DNA of 64,000 nt from Vicinamibacterales bacterium (lineage in GTDB: Bacteria > Acidobacteriota > Vicinamibacteria > Vicinamibacterales > SCN-69-37): contig JAURFE010000002.1 of assembly GCA_030827135.1 (NCBI GenBank), forward strand, positions 346,032 through 410,031, in the 5' to 3' direction. The translations under genes and the position numbers were made by a program. The notes beneath the pieces were generated by a model that did no database searches, was not told the DNA's origin, and was given only the letters and a program-made list of their open reading frames with translations. Positions 53,552-62,138 of this stretch are shown here, piece after piece. The number at the start of each line of letters is the position of its first letter. The first letter of the stretch is position 1.

Positions 53552-55843
53552 ATGAGAGAGCGGTTCTGGAAACGTCGCACGACGGGAGTCGTCGTGGCAT
53601 GCACGCTGGTGGTGGTTGGTGTGGTGGCGACGACCAAGCGAGGCACAGCCTCCTCACAGCCGACCAATCTCGTCCGCGGCAATGTGCCCGGTGAGTGGCG
53701 CTTCTGGGGGGCCGACGCATGGAGCACCCGCTACTCACCGCTCGATCAAATCAACGCGTCCAATTTTGAGTCGCTCGAACAGGCCTGGCAGTGGAGCGCC
53801 AGCACGTTCGGCGCCGACGAGTACTACCGCACGACGCCGCTCTACGCGAACGGCCGGCTCTTCACCGTGGCCAGCACGCGGCGCGTCGCGACGGCGATCG
53901 ATCCCGAGACCGGCGCGACCCTGTGGATGTGGCGCCTCGACGAAGGCATTCGCTGGCAGAAGGCGCCACGCCAGTTCGCAGGCCGCGGTCTCGCATACTG
54001 GACCGATGGCACCAACGAGCGCGTCATCATCATCACGCCGGGCTATCACATGGCGCTGCTCGACGCGAAGACCGGGCTGCCAGACCCGAAGTTCGGCAAA
54101 AACGGCGTCGTCGACCTGATGGACGGCCTCGGCTTCCCCCTGGTCCCGCTCGCAGTGGACGACCCCGGCCCGCTCGTGATCAGCGATACCGCGCCCTATC
54201 GTGAGGCGCGACCGGGCGAAACCTGGGACGCCGCGAAGGGCATCGGCGCCGACGGCACCATCGGCATCGATCCCAAACAGGGACAAATTGCCAACAGCTC
54301 GCCAGGCATCGTCGTCGGCGACGTCATCATCGTCGCGAACTCGTCGATTCACGGCTACTACCCGACGAAGATCCATAACCTGCCCGGCTACATCCGCGGC
54401 TACGACGTGCGCACCGGCAAGCAGCTGTGGAAGTTCAACCTGATTCCGCAGAAGGGTGAGTTCGGTGCGGAGACGTGGGAGAACGGGTCGGCGCCCGGCA
54501 CACGTGGCGTCGGCAAAAACGATGCGTGGGCGACGCTGTCGGCGGACCCGGAGCTGGGGCTCGTCTACATCCCGGTCGGCATGCCGCTCAGCGACGAATA
54601 CGGCGGCCATCGCCCCGGCGACAATCTGTTCGGCAACTCGATCGTGGCCCTCGACGCGAAGACGGGGCAGCGGCGCTGGCACTTCCAGATGGTGCATCAC
54701 GACATCTGGGACTACGACACGCCGATGGCGCCGAACCTGATGGACATCACGGTGAACGGGCGTGTGCGCAAGGTCGTCGCTCAGACCACAAAGCAGGGCT
54801 GGGTGTACACGTTTGATCGCGCCACCGGCGAACCGATTTGGCCAATGGTGGAAACCCCGGTGCCGCAGAGCGAGGTCCCCGGCGAAAAGACCTCGCCGAC
54901 GCAGCCGATTCCCGCAAAGCCGGAACCCTTTGCGCACATGGGCCTCGAAGAGGAAGACCTCATCGACTACACGCCCGAAATCAAGGCACGCGCATTGGGA
55001 CTCGCGCGGCTGTGTCGGATGGGGCCGTATTACATCCCGGCATCCCCCATCGATGGCACGGCGAAGTCCGGCTACAGGTGTTCGTGGTACGCCCCCGGTG
55101 CGGCGGGTGGTGTAAACATCGACGGCGGCGCGGCCGTGGACCCGGAGACCGGATTCCTGTACGTCGCCTCACAGTCGGGACTGAGCACGATCGAAGTCGG
55201 CAAGGATCCCTGCTCGGAGCACGACTACACGCAGGCAAGCGGCACAGGGCCGCGTGACAGCTGCGGCCAGATCGGCGCTCCACCACCCCCTCCGGGCTAC
55301 GTGGCACCGGCGCGGGGCGGCCGCGGCGCTGGCGCAGGCCGCGCGGGCGCTACTGGCGGACGCGGGGCGGCAGCAGCATCAGAGGGACCTCCGGCACCAG
55401 GCACATCGACGATTGCCGGCATCTCGATCCTGAAGCCGCGCGAACTCGGCGGCATCATGGCCTACAACATGAACACCGGAGACAAGGCCTGGTGGATCGC
55501 CAACGGCGGCACGTACATCCCCACCGTGCAGGCGAACTCGCCCGACGCGAAACTCTTCGAAGGCGTCAAACTGCTGCCGCAAGGCAGCCGCGGTCAGGCC
55601 CAGGTCATCACGACGAAGACCCTGATGATCTACGGCACGGGCCGCAGCGGTGGACCTCCCGGAGCGGACCCGGCCCTCTTCGCCGTCGACAAGGCGACGG
55701 GCAGACAGATCGGCGCGCTGCCGATTCCGACCAAGACCAGCGCGGTGCCCATGACGTTCATGCACAAGGGGCGTCAGTACATCGTCTATGCCACGGGCGG
55801 CGGCACGGCCGCCTCACTCGTGGCCTGGCGGCTGCCCAGGTAA
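53552..55843 (+). CDS. PQQ-dependent dehydrogenase (quinoprotein)
   Basis: A periplasmic eight-bladed propeller dehydrogenase of 763 residues. The N-terminal segment GVVVACTLVVVGVVATT is a signal or anchor. The family start is GEWRFWGADAWSTRYSPLDQ; blade motifs include TRRVATAIDPETGATLW, VVGDVIIVANSS, HHDIWDYDTPMAPNLMDI and GWVYTFDRATGEPIWP. A Gly/Ala/Arg-rich insertion lies near residues 590-620, and MAYNMNTGDKAWWIANGG follows. HHDIWDYD is typical of the quinoprotein glucose-dehydrogenase/alcohol-dehydrogenase subgroup without a C-terminal cytochrome domain. ATG at 53552 has GGGAGG five bases upstream. The substrate, a sugar or alcohol, is not predictable. Confidence 0.92.
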   Translation: MRERFWKRRTTGVVVACTLVVVGVVATTKRGTASSQPTNLVRGNVPGEWRFWGADAWSTRYSPLDQINASNFESLEQAWQWSASTFGADEYYRTTPLYANGRLFTVASTRRVATAIDPETGATLWMWRLDEGIRWQKAPRQFAGRGLAYWTDGTNERVIIITPGYHMALLDAKTGLPDPKFGKNGVVDLMDGLGFPLVPLAVDDPGPLVISDTAPYREARPGETWDAAKGIGADGTIGIDPKQGQIANSSPGIVVGDVIIVANSSIHGYYPTKIHNLPGYIRGYDVRTGKQLWKFNLIPQKGEFGAETWENGSAPGTRGVGKNDAWATLSADPELGLVYIPVGMPLSDEYGGHRPGDNLFGNSIVALDAKTGQRRWHFQMVHHDIWDYDTPMAPNLMDITVNGRVRKVVAQTTKQGWVYTFDRATGEPIWPMVETPVPQSEVPGEKTSPTQPIPAKPEPFAHMGLEEEDLIDYTPEIKARALGLARLCRMGPYYIPASPIDGTAKSGYRCSWYAPGAAGGVNIDGGAAVDPETGFLYVASQSGLSTIEVGKDPCSEHDYTQASGTGPRDSCGQIGAPPPPPGYVAPARGGRGAGAGRAGATGGRGAAAASEGPPAPGTSTIAGISILKPRELGGIMAYNMNTGDKAWWIANGGTYIPTVQANSPDAKLFEGVKLLPQGSRGQAQVITTKTLMIYGTGRSGGPPGADPALFAVDKATGRQIGALPIPTKTSAVPMTFMHKGRQYIVYATGGGTAASLVAWRLPR

Positions 55844-55845
55844 TG

Positions 55846-55887
55846 GATGGGCGGGTGGGCGTCTCCCTGTCTGCCCACCTGCTCATC
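55846..55887 (+). terminator. Hairpin between convergent PQQ and HupE-like genes
   Basis: The arms 55846-55860 and 55873-55887 pair over 15 bases in the rightward transcript (two G-U pairs) with a 12-base loop. There is no T-run. It overlaps the 3' end of the convergent gene. The arm sequence, of the GATGGGCAGGTGGGC type, is related to the hairpin at 59561-59621. Confidence 0.6.
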
Positions 55888-57172
55888 TGCGCATTCTGAT
55901 GAGCCACAGCGCGCCGCCAAGGATCCACGCGGCGATGACGGCCCGTATGCCCCACGTCCACACCTCGGCGGTGGGCGTGGGGATATCGTGCGCGAGGAAG
56001 TCGGTGCCTCGCTCTTCCATCCAGTGCCACGCTTCGTGCGCCACGACCGCTGAGATGAGAATGCTGCCGATCCGCTCGGCGACGGCGTAACGGAACAGCA
56101 ACGCGAGCAACGGGACGAAGACCAGGAGCGCGGCGACCTGTCCCAGTTCCACCCCCACATTAAATGCGAGCAGGGACATCACGAGGTGGTCGCCTCCAAA
56201 CTGCAGCGACTCCGCAAGCGCAAACGAAAACCCGAACCCGTGCGCCAGGCCAAACACCAGCGCCAGGATCCAGCGTCTCCGTACGCTCGGCGCACTGGCG
56301 ATGTTCTCGAAGGCCATCCAGACGATCGACGCCGCGATCAGCGTTTCGATGAAGGGTGGAAACCAGAGGCCGCTGGGCACCCAGCCCAGGGCCGCGGACA
56401 CCAGCGTGACGGAATGCCCCACCGTGAACGCCGTGACGATCAGGAGGAGCGGGCGGAACCGACGGAACGGCACCACCAGACACAGCAGGAACAGCAGGTG
56501 ATCGATGCCCTCCAGAATGTGCTGGGTGCCCGAGACGACAAATCGCCGCGCGGCCTCGGTCCAGCGGGGATCGAGGTGCACCAGCCCGGGATTTCCCGTG
56601 TATCTGAAGAAGCGGACGCCGGCGTCGCGCGTTACGTAGTAGATGACGGTCTCCGTGCGCAGCCCGAGGCGCGCGAACTCCGTCTCGAAGGAAAAGCGTG
56701 AGCGGTCTGACCGGATTGGGTATTCAAGCAGGATGTCAACCAGCGCCTGCGTCCAGACAAGATCGGTGGTGGGAGGGAGCGGCGATGCGTGGACGTTGGC
56801 CAGCGCGGCTTCGTAGGAATCAAAACGCGGATCGGAGGGCAGTGTCACCCGAATGGCCGCGATCCTGGCAGGCGCAAGCGCGCCGCCATCTTCGAAGAAC
56901 CGCGTCCCCTGCGCGATCCACAACTGGGCGCCGGCCTGCACCGCGCCGGAGGATGTCTCGAGGTCCAGATAGATCTCATTCCGTGTCGGGATGATCACAT
57001 CGCGAAATGACTCAAGGGGGACGCGGACGATCATCCGCAACGTGTCGCCATCGGGCTTCACGTACGCCCGTACCGTCACGTCCACCGGAATCTCATGCGC
57101 AGAGACCCGTTGCAGCGACGCCACGATCGCAACGGCCGCCACGATCGATATCATCCAGCTCGCGGGTCGCAC
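55883..57172 (-). CDS. HupE/UreJ-like membrane protein
   Basis: A protein of 429 residues: a signal peptide (MISIVAAVAIVASLQRVSA, then HEIPVDV), a periplasmic beta-rich domain of about 190 residues, and a C-terminal membrane domain of seven to eight helices. The membrane domain has GTQHILEGIDHLLFLLCLV, VTAFTVGHSVTLVSA and VFGLAHGFGFSFALAE, the conserved His-containing helices of the HupE/UreJ_2 family. HupE proteins are linked to nickel or cobalt transport, but this longer version has no proven substrate. The start is a GTG at 57172; an ATG six codons later is possible. It stands alone. Confidence 0.85.
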   Translation of the reverse strand: MRPASWMISIVAAVAIVASLQRVSAHEIPVDVTVRAYVKPDGDTLRMIVRVPLESFRDVIIPTRNEIYLDLETSSGAVQAGAQLWIAQGTRFFEDGGALAPARIAAIRVTLPSDPRFDSYEAALANVHASPLPPTTDLVWTQALVDILLEYPIRSDRSRFSFETEFARLGLRTETVIYYVTRDAGVRFFRYTGNPGLVHLDPRWTEAARRFVVSGTQHILEGIDHLLFLLCLVVPFRRFRPLLLIVTAFTVGHSVTLVSAALGWVPSGLWFPPFIETLIAASIVWMAFENIASAPSVRRRWILALVFGLAHGFGFSFALAESLQFGGDHLVMSLLAFNVGVELGQVAALLVFVPLLALLFRYAVAERIGSILISAVVAHEAWHWMEERGTDFLAHDIPTPTAEVWTWGIRAVIAAWILGGALWLIRMRR

Positions 57173-57181
57173 GGCCGGTAG

Positions 57182-57187
57182 TATACT
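57182..57187. promoter_or_regulatory. Palindromic -10-like element in a 53-base divergent gap
   Basis: AGTATACT is self-complementary, so TATACT can act as a -10 element in both directions, about 40 bases before the NHL gene and close before the HupE-like gene. No good -35 is present on either side. A TTGACA at 57200 lies too close to the NHL start to be its -35. Confidence 0.3.
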
Positions 57188-57225
57188 GGCGCACCTTTCT
57201 TGACACCGGGCGAATGGAGTAGACG

Positions 57226-58359
57226 ATGCGCCGACTGGTTCTTTCGTTGGTCCTGCTGGGCGCCGCCGGGTTCACCGGCAGCGCACAAGCGCCACCGCAG
57301 TGGAACGTGGATCCCCTTTGGCCACAACCAATGCCCAATCACTGGATCCTCGGATCGGTGACAGGCCTGGCTGTTGATGCGGGAGGACGCACATGGGTCG
57401 CGCACCGCGGCGCGGCGTCCATGGTCCTCCGCACTGAAAACGGCCTCGATGCCACACCAAAGGGCGCTGAGTATTGTTGTGCCGCCGCACCGCCCATACT
57501 GGCATTTACGCTTGACGGCGCTCTTGCCGCGAGCTGGGGCGGTCAGGGCGCGGGCTACGACTGGCCGCAAAACCTCGGTGGTATCGCGATTGATATGGGC
57601 GACCACGTATGGGTCACCGCTGCCGGTCTGCCGCCCGCTCCGGCCGGACGAGCCGGCGCCGCGCCCCCCCCCCCACCGGAAGACGCGCACGTGCTGAAGT
57701 TCACGAGTCAGGGCAAATTCGTGTTGCAGATTGGCAAGGCGGGCGCCCCTGGCGATCCCACCAGTCACACGCAACTGCGGCGTCCCTCCGCCGTTGACGT
57801 GGACTCTGCGGCGAACGAGGTGTACGTCGGCGACACGGGCAACCGTCGCGTGGTGGTCTTCGACGCCACGACGGGCGCCTACAAACGCCATTGGGGCGCG
57901 TACGGGAAGGCGCCCGATGCAACCGTCACGCTCCCCGCCTACGCGCCGGGCTCGGCGGCGGCGCAGCAGTTCCGGCACGTGTCCTGCGTGTCCATCGCAC
58001 GTTCCGGCGACGTGTTTGTCTGCGACCGCGAGAGCAACCGCATCCAGGTTTTCCGCAAGGACGGCACCTTCGTGCGCGAGGTCATTGTCTCCCCCACCAC
58101 CCTCGGCGCGGGCTCCACATGGGACATCGCGTTCTCCCACGACGCCGGGCAGCAGTTTGTCTTCGTCGCCAACGGCCAGGAGCAGACCGTGCACGTGCTG
58201 CGCCGGGATACCCTGGCCCCGGTCACGCAGATCGGCACAGGCGGACGGTGGCCGGGCCATTTCTTCGGGGTCGGCTCCGTGGAGGTCAACGCCAGGGGCT
58301 GGGTGGTGACGGGCGAACACCTTCAGGGCAAACGCGTCCAGAAATTCGTGATGAGGTAA
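57226..58359 (+). CDS. Exported NHL-repeat beta-propeller protein
   Basis: A protein of 377 residues with a signal peptide (RRLVLSLVLLGAAGFTGSAQ). The chain is a six-bladed propeller of NHL repeats, each with the G-I-A-V-D-x-G-x2-W-V or V-Y-V-x-D-x-x-N-x-R-V-V-V-F pattern (for example VYVGDTGNRRVVVF, VFVCDRESNRIQVF). A Cys pair in GAEYCCAAAPP and a Pro-rich loop near residue 148 interrupt the first blades. Similar repeats occur in SMP-30-like and peptidyl-amidating lyase enzymes, but no catalytic set is evident. It precedes a paralogue by six bases. Confidence 0.87.
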   Translation: MRRLVLSLVLLGAAGFTGSAQAPPQWNVDPLWPQPMPNHWILGSVTGLAVDAGGRTWVAHRGAASMVLRTENGLDATPKGAEYCCAAAPPILAFTLDGALAASWGGQGAGYDWPQNLGGIAIDMGDHVWVTAAGLPPAPAGRAGAAPPPPPEDAHVLKFTSQGKFVLQIGKAGAPGDPTSHTQLRRPSAVDVDSAANEVYVGDTGNRRVVVFDATTGAYKRHWGAYGKAPDATVTLPAYAPGSAAAQQFRHVSCVSIARSGDVFVCDRESNRIQVFRKDGTFVREVIVSPTTLGAGSTWDIAFSHDAGQQFVFVANGQEQTVHVLRRDTLAPVTQIGTGGRWPGHFFGVGSVEVNARGWVVTGEHLQGKRVQKFVMR

Positions 58360-58365
58360 GCGACG

Positions 58366-59550
58366 ATGATCACCAGACCACGATTGATTGCCGGAGTGTT
58401 TGCGGCCGGGCTTGTGGCCCTTGTCTCGGCGGAGCGCCTGGCGCAACGCGCCGCAGCCGCAGACCAGGCGGCCGCCACGGTCGAGGCGCCGAAGTTCGAG
58501 GTCGATCCGGCCTTCCCCAAACCCATGCCCAATGGGTGGTTGATGGGCATGGCCATTGGCATCGCGGTGGATGCGCAGGACAACATCTGGGTCGTGCATC
58601 GCCCGGACACACTCTCAGCCGTGGAAGCCGCCGCCGACGAAAACCCACCGACGGCAAAGTGCTGCCGGCGCGCGCCCCCGGTGCTGCAGTTTGACAGGCA
58701 AGGCAACCTGCTCAAGGCGTGGGGCGGCCCCGGCCAGGGTTACGAGTGGCCCGAATCGGGTCACGGCATCTTCATCGACCACAAGGGAGTCGTCTGGATC
58801 GGCGGCAACGGCACCAACGACGCCCATGTGCTCAAGTTCACACAGGATGGAAAGTTCATCGCACAGTACGGCAACGCCGGCAAGACGGCGGGCAGCAACG
58901 ACACCACGAACTTCGGACGGGTGGCCAAGATCTTTGTCGACCCGAAAGCGAATGAGGCGTATCTCGCCGACGGTTACCTCAACAAGCGTGTGGCCGTGAT
59001 CGACGCCGATACGGGTGCCTTTAAGCGCTACTGGGGTGCCTACGGCAACAAGCCGGACGACACCAACCTCGGCGCGTACAACCCCGACCTCCCGCCGGTG
59101 CAACAGTTCCGAACGCCGGTGCATTGCTCGGACCTGTCGGCGGACGGGCTCCTCTACGTCTGCGATCGCCCGAACAACCGCATCCAGGTGTTCACGCGCG
59201 AAGGGAAATTCGTCAAGGAAGGGTTCATCGCCAGACGCACACTGGGTGATGGCGCGGTCTGGGATGTCGCGTTCTCAAAGGACCCGCAGCAGAAGTATCT
59301 GTACGTCGCGGACGGCAAGAACGAACGTGTCTACATCCTGCTGCGGGACACGCTCGAGATCGTGTCATCGTTCGGCGATGGCGGCCGTCAGCCCGGCCAG
59401 TTCTTCGCGGTGCACAGCATCGTGACCGACTCGGCCGGCAACATCTTCACAACCGAGACCTACGAAGGCCGCCGGTTGCAGAAGTTCTCGTTCAAGGGCA
59501 TCACGCAAGTGCCCCGCGATCAGGGCGTCGTCTGGCCCATCAGGAGATGA
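58366..59550 (+). CDS. Exported NHL-repeat protein, paralogue of the preceding gene
   Basis: A protein of 394 residues with a signal peptide (RLIAGVFAAGLVALVSAERLA). It shares with the preceding protein the opening VDPAFPKPMPNGWLMG, the Cys pair (AKCCRRAPP), KRYWGAYGNKPDD, LYVCDRPNNRIQVFTREGKF and the C-terminal GGRQPGQFFAVHSI. The six NHL blades are regular. The two genes are a clear tandem duplication and very likely cotranscribed. The ligand is unknown. It converges on the aminotransferase genes across 72 bases that hold a long hairpin. Confidence 0.87.
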   Translation: MITRPRLIAGVFAAGLVALVSAERLAQRAAAADQAAATVEAPKFEVDPAFPKPMPNGWLMGMAIGIAVDAQDNIWVVHRPDTLSAVEAAADENPPTAKCCRRAPPVLQFDRQGNLLKAWGGPGQGYEWPESGHGIFIDHKGVVWIGGNGTNDAHVLKFTQDGKFIAQYGNAGKTAGSNDTTNFGRVAKIFVDPKANEAYLADGYLNKRVAVIDADTGAFKRYWGAYGNKPDDTNLGAYNPDLPPVQQFRTPVHCSDLSADGLLYVCDRPNNRIQVFTREGKFVKEGFIARRTLGDGAVWDVAFSKDPQQKYLYVADGKNERVYILLRDTLEIVSSFGDGGRQPGQFFAVHSIVTDSAGNIFTTETYEGRRLQKFSFKGITQVPRDQGVVWPIRR

Positions 59551-59560
59551 GCTGATTGGC

Positions 59561-59621
59561 GGCTGGGCGGATGAGCAGACGACCCGAACATCAGCCCAGC
59601 CACCTGCCCATCCACCCAGCC
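59561..59621 (-). terminator. Hairpin between convergent NHL and aminotransferase genes
   Basis: The arms 59561-59578 and 59604-59621 pair over 18 bases in the leftward transcript with two G-U pairs; the rightward transcript has two mismatches instead. The loop repeats part of the right arm (GCCCAGCCACC). No T-run. The arms are related to those at 55846-55887. Confidence 0.6.
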
Positions 59622-59622
59622 A

Positions 59623-60813
59623 TCAAGCGGCGACGATAGCGCCTGGTTTGCCGAGCACTTCGCCAAAGACCGCCACGGCCCTCTTCATCTCGTCCATCGT
59701 GCCAATGGAGATGCGGCACCACGCCTGTTCGAACGGCGGGAAGTCGCGGCCGACGCGTACGCCCTTTGCGGCGCAACCGTCCCTGAATTCGCGGGCCGGC
59801 ACTCCGATATTCGTGAAGATGAAGTTCGCGTGTGACTCGGTGGAACGCATGCCGCGGTCGGCGAACCACTTGATCGTGAAATCGCGCGCGGCCGCATTCC
59901 TCGCCCGCTCCGTCTCGACAAACGCCGGTCCCTGACCGATCGCCGCAATCCCCGCGTGCAGGGCGAGCACATTCAGCGAACTGGTGCCTGACGCGTTGTC
60001 CCACGCGTTCATCTTCTGGATCGCATCCGGATGACCGACGGCGTATCCCAGCCGCAGACCCGCGATGCCGTACGCTTTCGAGAACGTTCTGGCAACAACA
60101 ATGCGCGGGTCTTCGATGGCGAGGGGAATCATCGACTGATGATCCGGGTGGGTGACGTATTCGAAGTACGCCTCATCAACCAGAATCGTTGTTTCCGGCG
60201 ACAACCGGTGCACACGGGCGATGAACTCCTTGGTCTCCCGCGCCCCGACGTAGGTCGCGACCGGGTTGTTCGGATTGCAGTAGAAGACCAATCCGGCCCC
60301 CCGTGAGGCATCCACAAGGCGGTCGAGGTCCGCCCTGAAGTTGCGGTCGAGCGACACCGCGCGCACCGGGTGGCCGAGCATGTCGGCATAACCCGCGCAC
60401 TCTTCGTACGTGGGGATCGTGCCAACAAGCGCCCTGTCTCTGGCGGTGAACACATGAGTCGACGTCCGCAGAATCTGTGTGGACCCGCAGCCCAACGTGA
60501 TGTTCGCCGGCGCCACACCGAGCGACTTCGCGAGGGCGTCCCGCAGATCACCGGTCGCGCTCGAGTAGCGACCGGGCGTGGCGCCTGACGGGCCAAACGC
60601 TCGGGTGATCGCGTCAAGTACGACCTGTCCGGGCCCCATGGGGTTCTCGTTGCTGGAGAGCGGAATGATCGAGCCAGGCGCCTGCGCCTGCAGGCCGGGT
60701 TCCGGCATCGCCCACACGCCGGCTTCGCGGCCACGCGCGCTGATCCACGAGGTGGACAGGGCACCGGCTGCGCCGACGCCAACGGTTCTGACAAAATCAC
60801 GTCGGGTTACCAT
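59623..60813 (-). CDS. HisC-like PLP aminotransferase with twin-arginine leader
   Basis: A fold-type I aminotransferase of 396 residues. The N-terminus, VTRRDFVRTVGVGAAGALST, is a twin-arginine export signal. The enzyme part has LSSNENPMGPGQ, GCGSTQIL, YCNPNNPVATYV, LVDEAYFEYV and the PLP Lys in ARTFSKAYGIAGLRLGYA, and ends with a conserved Arg block (CRISIGTMDEM). It resembles histidinol-phosphate aminotransferases, but those are cytoplasmic and one subunit has no leader. Export makes a biosynthetic role unlikely. Its start overlaps the end of its paralogue by seven bases. Confidence 0.88.
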   Translation of the reverse strand: MVTRRDFVRTVGVGAAGALSTSWISARGREAGVWAMPEPGLQAQAPGSIIPLSSNENPMGPGQVVLDAITRAFGPSGATPGRYSSATGDLRDALAKSLGVAPANITLGCGSTQILRTSTHVFTARDRALVGTIPTYEECAGYADMLGHPVRAVSLDRNFRADLDRLVDASRGAGLVFYCNPNNPVATYVGARETKEFIARVHRLSPETTILVDEAYFEYVTHPDHQSMIPLAIEDPRIVVARTFSKAYGIAGLRLGYAVGHPDAIQKMNAWDNASGTSSLNVLALHAGIAAIGQGPAFVETERARNAAARDFTIKWFADRGMRSTESHANFIFTNIGVPAREFRDGCAAKGVRVGRDFPPFEQAWCRISIGTMDEMKRAVAVFGEVLGKPGAIVAA

Positions 60814-62042
60814 CGCGGGTTCTCCCCTCCGCCGGCATTGGCCGGCGCGAGCACATCGCGGAAGACCGCTACGGCCTTCTGCATTTCTTCCATGGTGCCG
60901 ATCGAAATCCTGGCGTGACTGCCTTCAAAGGGCGGGAAGTCACGTCCGACCTGAATCCCCTGCGCGGCGCAGGCGGTGCGGAACGCCGCCGCGGAGCGGC
61001 CGACATTCGTAAACAGGAAGTTCGCGTGTGACACTGTGCTGCGGCACCCCAGCGCGTCGAGGGCCTTCTGCGTGAAGTCCCTCGCCTGAGTGTTGCGGTC
61101 GCGTTCGGCCGCCATGTGTTTCGGATCATTCAGTGCGGTGAGTGCCGCAATGGTCCCGAGCACACTGATGTTGAACGGCAGCGCCAGGCGCGCCAGCGGG
61201 CGCACCGTGTCTTTCATGCCGATCGCATACCCGATACGCATACCGGCCATGCCGTACGCCTTCGAGAACGTGCGCGCCACAAAGACGTTCGGTGTGCTCA
61301 ACGCGAGGGGAATCGCCGTCTCATAGGCCGGGTCAGTCACGTACTCGTGATACGCCTCGTCGATCAGAATCACCGTGTCGGGCGAAATTCTGCGGACGCG
61401 TTCGACGAAGTCCTTGATCGCGGCGCCACTATGAACGGTGGCCGTCGGGTTGTTCGGATTGTTGACGAAGATGAGGCCGGCGCCACGCGCGTTGGCCAGC
61501 ATCCCCTCGAGATCGAGACGAAACTGGCCGTCCACCTTGACCTCAACCACGGGGTGCCCCATTCGCCGAGCGGTGCCGGTGGCATTTTCAAAGGTCGGAG
61601 TCGCGGTCACCAGATGCCGTGCAGGGCTGGTATATCCCCACACCGCCACCTTCAGGATTTCCTGGGAGCCGGCCCCCAACGCGACGTTCTCGGGCTTCGC
61701 TTTGTGAAGCGCCGCAATGGTCTCAATGAGCTGGGCATCACCCGGCGTCACGTTGAACGGATACCGCATTGTCTGGCCAAACCGCCCCGTGATCGCATCC
61801 AACACAGCACGACCAGGACCCATCGGATTTTCGTTGGAGCTCAGCTTGATGGAAGGCGCAGCGGTCGCCTGACTGGCGACACCGGCGCCTCGACCTCGCC
61901 CACCGGTCTGGCCCGACCAGAAGGACAGGGCCGAGTCCTCCTCATGGCCACGCGCGGCAAGCGCAAGGCCATTCAGCGGTACCCCTTCAGCTACGCCGCC
62001 TGATCGGAGGCGTGAAAACAGTTCGCGTCGTGTGACAGACAT
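60807..62042 (-). CDS. HisC-like PLP aminotransferase with twin-arginine-type leader
   Basis: A paralogue of the next gene downstream, 411 residues. The N-terminus has TRRELFSRLRSGGVAEG, a twin-arginine motif with an unusually weak hydrophobic part, so export is less sure. Enzyme blocks are LSSNENPMGPGRAVLDA, GAGSQEILK, VNNPNNPTATV, LIDEAYHEYV and ARTFSKAYGMAGMRIGYA with the PLP Lys. A Gly/Arg-rich loop (TGGRGRGAG) follows the leader. It is the first gene of the pair and has a good promoter 57 bases upstream. The substrate is unknown. Confidence 0.88.
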   Translation of the reverse strand: MSVTRRELFSRLRSGGVAEGVPLNGLALAARGHEEDSALSFWSGQTGGRGRGAGVASQATAAPSIKLSSNENPMGPGRAVLDAITGRFGQTMRYPFNVTPGDAQLIETIAALHKAKPENVALGAGSQEILKVAVWGYTSPARHLVTATPTFENATGTARRMGHPVVEVKVDGQFRLDLEGMLANARGAGLIFVNNPNNPTATVHSGAAIKDFVERVRRISPDTVILIDEAYHEYVTDPAYETAIPLALSTPNVFVARTFSKAYGMAGMRIGYAIGMKDTVRPLARLALPFNISVLGTIAALTALNDPKHMAAERDRNTQARDFTQKALDALGCRSTVSHANFLFTNVGRSAAAFRTACAAQGIQVGRDFPPFEGSHARISIGTMEEMQKAVAVFRDVLAPANAGGGENPRW

Positions 62043-62098
62043 CGCTGCACTCCTTGCCCTTCGGCTAGCGCGGAATCGAAATTTCAGGAAGCACGCGG

Positions 62099-62127
62099 AT
62101 TCTACCGCCCGCTCCCCCTATCGTCAA
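62099..62127 (-). promoter_or_regulatory. Sigma-70-type promoter of the aminotransferase pair
   Basis: On the minus strand, TTGACG (62127-62122) and TAGAAT (62104-62099) are separated by exactly 17 bases, matching the consensus at five of six -35 and five of six -10 positions. Transcription would begin near 62092, leaving a leader of about 50 bases before the ATG at 62042. Confidence 0.75.
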
Positions 62128-62138
62128 AGGTGTTCCCG

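Noticed and set aside
57200..57205. TTGACA as a -35 element for the NHL gene
   Set aside because: A -10 at 17 bases would fall on the ATG at 57226 and the sequence there is not -10-like.
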